This document shows, one piece after another, positions 6,251 to 8,602 of a stretch of DNA of 8,602 bases. The position numbers were made by a program, and so were the translations under genes. How positions within the stretch are numbered: position 1 is the first letter of the stretch; every line of letters starts with the position of its first letter. Under the pieces are notes generated by a model that saw only the letters and a list, made by a program, of their open reading frames with translations, was not told the origin of the DNA and did not search any database. The DNA is taken from the NCBI GenBank assembly GCA_964626495.1, contig CAZVFT010000095.1, positions 1-8,602 of the forward strand, read 5' to 3'. The DNA is from JACNLN01 sp964626495 (GTDB lineage Bacteria; Fidelibacterota; Marinisomatia; Marinisomatales; CAZVFT01).

Positions 6251-7882
6251 ATGAAAAATAGTGTAATATTTTTTTTGTTTAATATTCTTATCCTATGTTT
6301 ATATGGGCAAGATAGTCTTTACTTTTATACGGAATTTCATGGAGAAAATGATCAGGACAAGTTTGGTGTTGTAGCCAATATAGGAGATGTAAATGGAGAT
6401 GGGTATGAAGATTTAATGGTAGGGGCTCCTGCTTATATTCCTTATACTGTATCCGACGGATATGCAAAATTATATTTGGGTGGAATTGATTTTGATACTA
6501 CTGCAGATATTAAATTCCAGGTTTTTGATGAGCAGATTATAAGTTTTGGTGGTACAATTGCAGGCAACGGAGATCTAAACGGTGATGGATTTTCTGATTT
6601 TGCAATTGCCGATCCACATTATGGAGATTTTGATGTAGGTAAAGTATATATTTATTTCGGCGGAAGCGAACTTGACACAGTGCCTGAGCTAATCCTGACA
6701 CTTAATCCGGGACAATATTTTTATACCCAGTTCGGTTTCTCCATGTCAATGAACGGAGATATTAACGGAGACGGTTATGATGATTTGGTTGTGGGTGCGC
6801 CTTTTGATGATTGGGATCGACACGGTGAAGTTTTCATTTATTTTGGTGGAGCGAATATGGATAACGTGCCTGATATTAACTTGGTCAACAGTGTTCAATA
6901 TCTAAGATTCGGATATTCTTTAGATTATACCATTGACGCAAATAATGATTCAATTAATGACCTTTTAGTAGGTTCTTGGCCTTTCAATAATACTGTAAAT
7001 GATAAAAGGGTATATATATTTTGGGGAAGTAACACTAACAATATTAGTTTTCAAAATAGTCATGTATTTATTGATACAAGTCAGATAATTACCTTACCGA
7101 TTGAGGGAATTGGATTAGGTGATATCGATGGCAACGGTTTTTCGGATTTTGCACTTTTAGAGCGAGATTCAGCAGTTGTTTATTTCTCACCAATAAATGA
7201 AAATAATTTCAACAAAATTACATTCCAAAAGCCGAGTAGTTATGACTATTTATATAATATTTCCACTTGTTTTGACACTAATAATGATAACAAAGATGAT
7301 ATATTAATTTGTGCTGGTTACAATATTAACTTCCATGCAGATATTCTGGCTTTAAATTATTTGGATACTAATTCCTTTTTATATACTAATCTTATTTCAT
7401 ATAATGGTGAACGCGGTGGTTTTGCTAAATATTTAGGTGTTTTTACGAAATTGCTTTCAGATACGATTAGTTCTATTGCAATCGGGCACCTTGAAGCTCT
7501 ATTTTACGAACATCACGGTAATGGTAAAGTATATATTTACAACAATGATTACTTACTTGGAATCAATGATCCAGAAAATTCAAATGATTTAAAAGATTTT
7601 AAACTTTTCCAAAACTATCCCAATCCATTTAATGCATCCACAAAAATTGAATATAGGATTCAGGAATTAAGTGATGTTGAATTAACGGTATATGATTTAT
7701 TGGGTAAAGAGGTTACAACTTTATTTTCAGGTACTAAACTAGCGGGTATTTACTCTATAAAAATAAACTTTAATAATTTTTCTTATGTAACCGGGATTTA
7801 TTTTTTAAGATTAAAAGCTTTGCCACATAGTAATCCCAAAAATGTTGTTCTAAAAACCATTAAAATAATTCTTCTAAAATAA
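6251..7882 (+). CDS. secreted FG-GAP beta-propeller protein with T9SS sorting domain
   Basis: This 543-aa exported protein has a signal peptide (hydrophobic VIFFLFNILILCLYG, cleavage near residue 20). FG-GAP repeats of the integrin-alpha type follow. Calcium-loop motifs start at D46 (DVNGDGYEDLMVGAP), D108, D170, D229 (DANNDSINDLLVG), D291 and D342, about 60 residues apart. A last repeat near 400-412 keeps only SIAIG and has lost the calcium loop. The seven periods fit one seven-bladed propeller. Residues 452-543 are a type A T9SS C-terminal sorting domain: FQNYPNPFN (453-461), then VELTVYDLLGKEV and GIYFLRLKA. The protein should be carried across the outer membrane and released or attached at the surface. 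Such propellers usually bind ligands or partner proteins; no catalytic motif is seen. The ATG lacks a Shine-Dalgarno site. The next gene starts 17 bases on, so the two are probably co-transcribed. The gene is notably AT-rich. Confidence 0.9.
   Translation: MKNSVIFFLFNILILCLYGQDSLYFYTEFHGENDQDKFGVVANIGDVNGDGYEDLMVGAPAYIPYTVSDGYAKLYLGGIDFDTTADIKFQVFDEQIISFGGTIAGNGDLNGDGFSDFAIADPHYGDFDVGKVYIYFGGSELDTVPELILTLNPGQYFYTQFGFSMSMNGDINGDGYDDLVVGAPFDDWDRHGEVFIYFGGANMDNVPDINLVNSVQYLRFGYSLDYTIDANNDSINDLLVGSWPFNNTVNDKRVYIFWGSNTNNISFQNSHVFIDTSQIITLPIEGIGLGDIDGNGFSDFALLERDSAVVYFSPINENNFNKITFQKPSSYDYLYNISTCFDTNNDNKDDILICAGYNINFHADILALNYLDTNSFLYTNLISYNGERGGFAKYLGVFTKLLSDTISSIAIGHLEALFYEHHGNGKVYIYNNDYLLGINDPENSNDLKDFKLFQNYPNPFNASTKIEYRIQELSDVELTVYDLLGKEVTTLFSGTKLAGIYSIKINFNNFSYVTGIYFLRLKALPHSNPKNVVLKTIKIILLK
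7604..7879 (+). other. T9SS type A sorting domain (coding part)
   Basis: Residues 452-543 of the FG-GAP protein carry the conserved YPNPFN box, a VYDLLGKEV strand and a GIYFLRL strand, in the order typical of Por-type sorting domains. This is the main evidence that the organism has a type IX secretion system. Confidence 0.9.
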
Positions 7883-7885
7883 AAA

Positions 7886-7891
7886 AGGAGG
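7886..7891 (+). promoter_or_regulatory. consensus Shine-Dalgarno of the C25-propeptide gene
   Basis: AGGAGG lies eight bases before the ATG at 7900, within the 17-base gap after the FG-GAP stop codon. It fixes the start and contrasts with the upstream gene, which has no such site. Confidence 0.85.
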
Positions 7892-7899
7892 AACTTATC

Positions 7900-8602
7900 A
7901 TGGAAAATCATTTTATTCGTAATCGTCTGTTCACTTTTTTTGGATTTTTAGTTCTATTCAATAATCTCTCCCTTGCTCAAATTACACATCAAATTGATTT
8001 AAACAATCTACAATCGACCACAAGCATTATTATGGGTGAGAATGGTAATAATTATACAAAGATTACCCTGGGGAATCTTCCTTTAAATTTAAAAGTATCT
8101 GAACCTGAATTACCTGTAAAATATGTAAAATTGATCATACCTAATAACCAAAAACCTGTATCATACCAGGTTAATCTTGGTAGCCCGGAATCGGTTATGT
8201 TGGATTATCCAATATATCCAGTACAAGAAGTCGATAATCCGTGGGACAATATTCCCAAACCCCCCTTCGTTGGACCGTTAAATTCAATTTACAATACAAA
8301 TACTGTTTATCCCCCAGAAATGATTCGACTGGTAGATGATGGATTCTTTGACGGAGCAAATCACATCATTACTCTTGAGGTAATCCCTTTTCAATATTAC
8401 CCAGAGGAGGGCAATCTGTACATCTACAAAAGCTTATCTTTTACGGTAAATACCACATCACATACCTATAATATTTTGGAGCCCCTTCAAAGGTTATATA
8501 CAGATCAAAATAAAATTAACATTTTTCTTAACAATTTAGTTGATAATCAAAACCACTACTGTCCGGTTAAAATAGCGCCAGTTGAGGGGCAGGTTCCCTT
8601 GC
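7900..8602 (+). CDS. C25 (gingipain-like) propeptide protein, N-terminal part, cut by the window edge
   Basis: The frame is open from the ATG at 7900 to the right edge, giving 234 residues without a stop. A signal peptide is clear (hydrophobic LFTFFGFLVLFNNLSLA, cleavage near residue 26). The mature part resembles the propeptide domain of C25 cysteine peptidases: SEPELPVKYVKLIIP (67-81) matches the usual G-x-P-x-L-P start, and later come YPIYPVQ, VYPPEMIRL and the VIPFQYYPEEGNLYIYKSL segment (161-179) typical of its end. The catalytic domain would follow outside the window, so peptidase activity cannot be confirmed. The family is commonly exported by T9SS, which fits the upstream gene and the shared unit. 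It could also be another T9SS cargo that borrows this propeptide. Composition is AT-rich like its neighbour. Confidence 0.72.
   Translation, partial: MENHFIRNRLFTFFGFLVLFNNLSLAQITHQIDLNNLQSTTSIIMGENGNNYTKITLGNLPLNLKVSEPELPVKYVKLIIPNNQKPVSYQVNLGSPESVMLDYPIYPVQEVDNPWDNIPKPPFVGPLNSIYNTNTVYPPEMIRLVDDGFFDGANHIITLEVIPFQYYPEEGNLYIYKSLSFTVNTTSHTYNILEPLQRLYTDQNKINIFLNNLVDNQNHYCPVKIAPVEGQVPL

Noticed and set aside
1..8602. CRISPR array, rRNA, tRNA or insertion sequence
   Set aside because: No regularly spaced direct repeats, conserved RNA segments or transposase-like frames are seen on either strand.

Overview
The window most likely comes from a Gram-negative member of the Fibrobacteres-Chlorobi-Bacteroidetes (FCB) superphylum or a related candidate phylum (Marinimicrobia, Calditrichota, KSB1 or Ignavibacteria-like). 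The main evidence is a C-terminal type IX secretion (T9SS) sorting domain with the FQNYPNPFN signature, followed by a gene that begins like a gingipain-type (C25) propeptide. The DNA is AT-rich overall. Several genes use TTG or GTG starts, and some have clear Shine-Dalgarno sites while others have none. A species cannot be named from this sequence alone.

Layout. The left half (about 118-4844) is read leftward. In transcription order it holds a secreted M1-type zinc aminopeptidase fused to a C-terminal outer-membrane barrel that looks Omp85-like (1869-4844), a small uncharacterised protein (1285-1713), and an AmmeMemoRadiSam-type radical SAM enzyme (118-about 1128). A hairpin plus T-tract terminator at 1224-1260 separates the last two, so the three genes are probably not one simple operon. 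A 400-base divergent intergenic region (4845-5256) holds palindromes and a perfect TATAAT box in front of the peptidase gene, plus a decayed GC-rich dispersed-repeat-like element.

The right half is read rightward. A GyrI-like small-molecule-binding protein (5257-5874) is followed by a 376-base gene-free spacer. Then comes a pair of exported proteins: a seven-bladed FG-GAP beta-propeller with a T9SS sorting tail (6251-7882) and, 17 bases later, the first 234 residues of a C25-propeptide-like protein that runs off the right edge (7900-8602). This pair is clearly more AT-rich than the peptidase gene and looks like an accessory surface module.

How they may work together. The M1-barrel protein and the T9SS pair all concern the cell envelope and extracellular proteins, so peptide or protein breakdown at the surface is a reasonable shared theme. 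The radical SAM enzyme, the small unknown protein and the GyrI-like protein are probably cytoplasmic and show no evident link to it. The most unusual item is the M1 peptidase joined to what appears to be an Omp85-type barrel.
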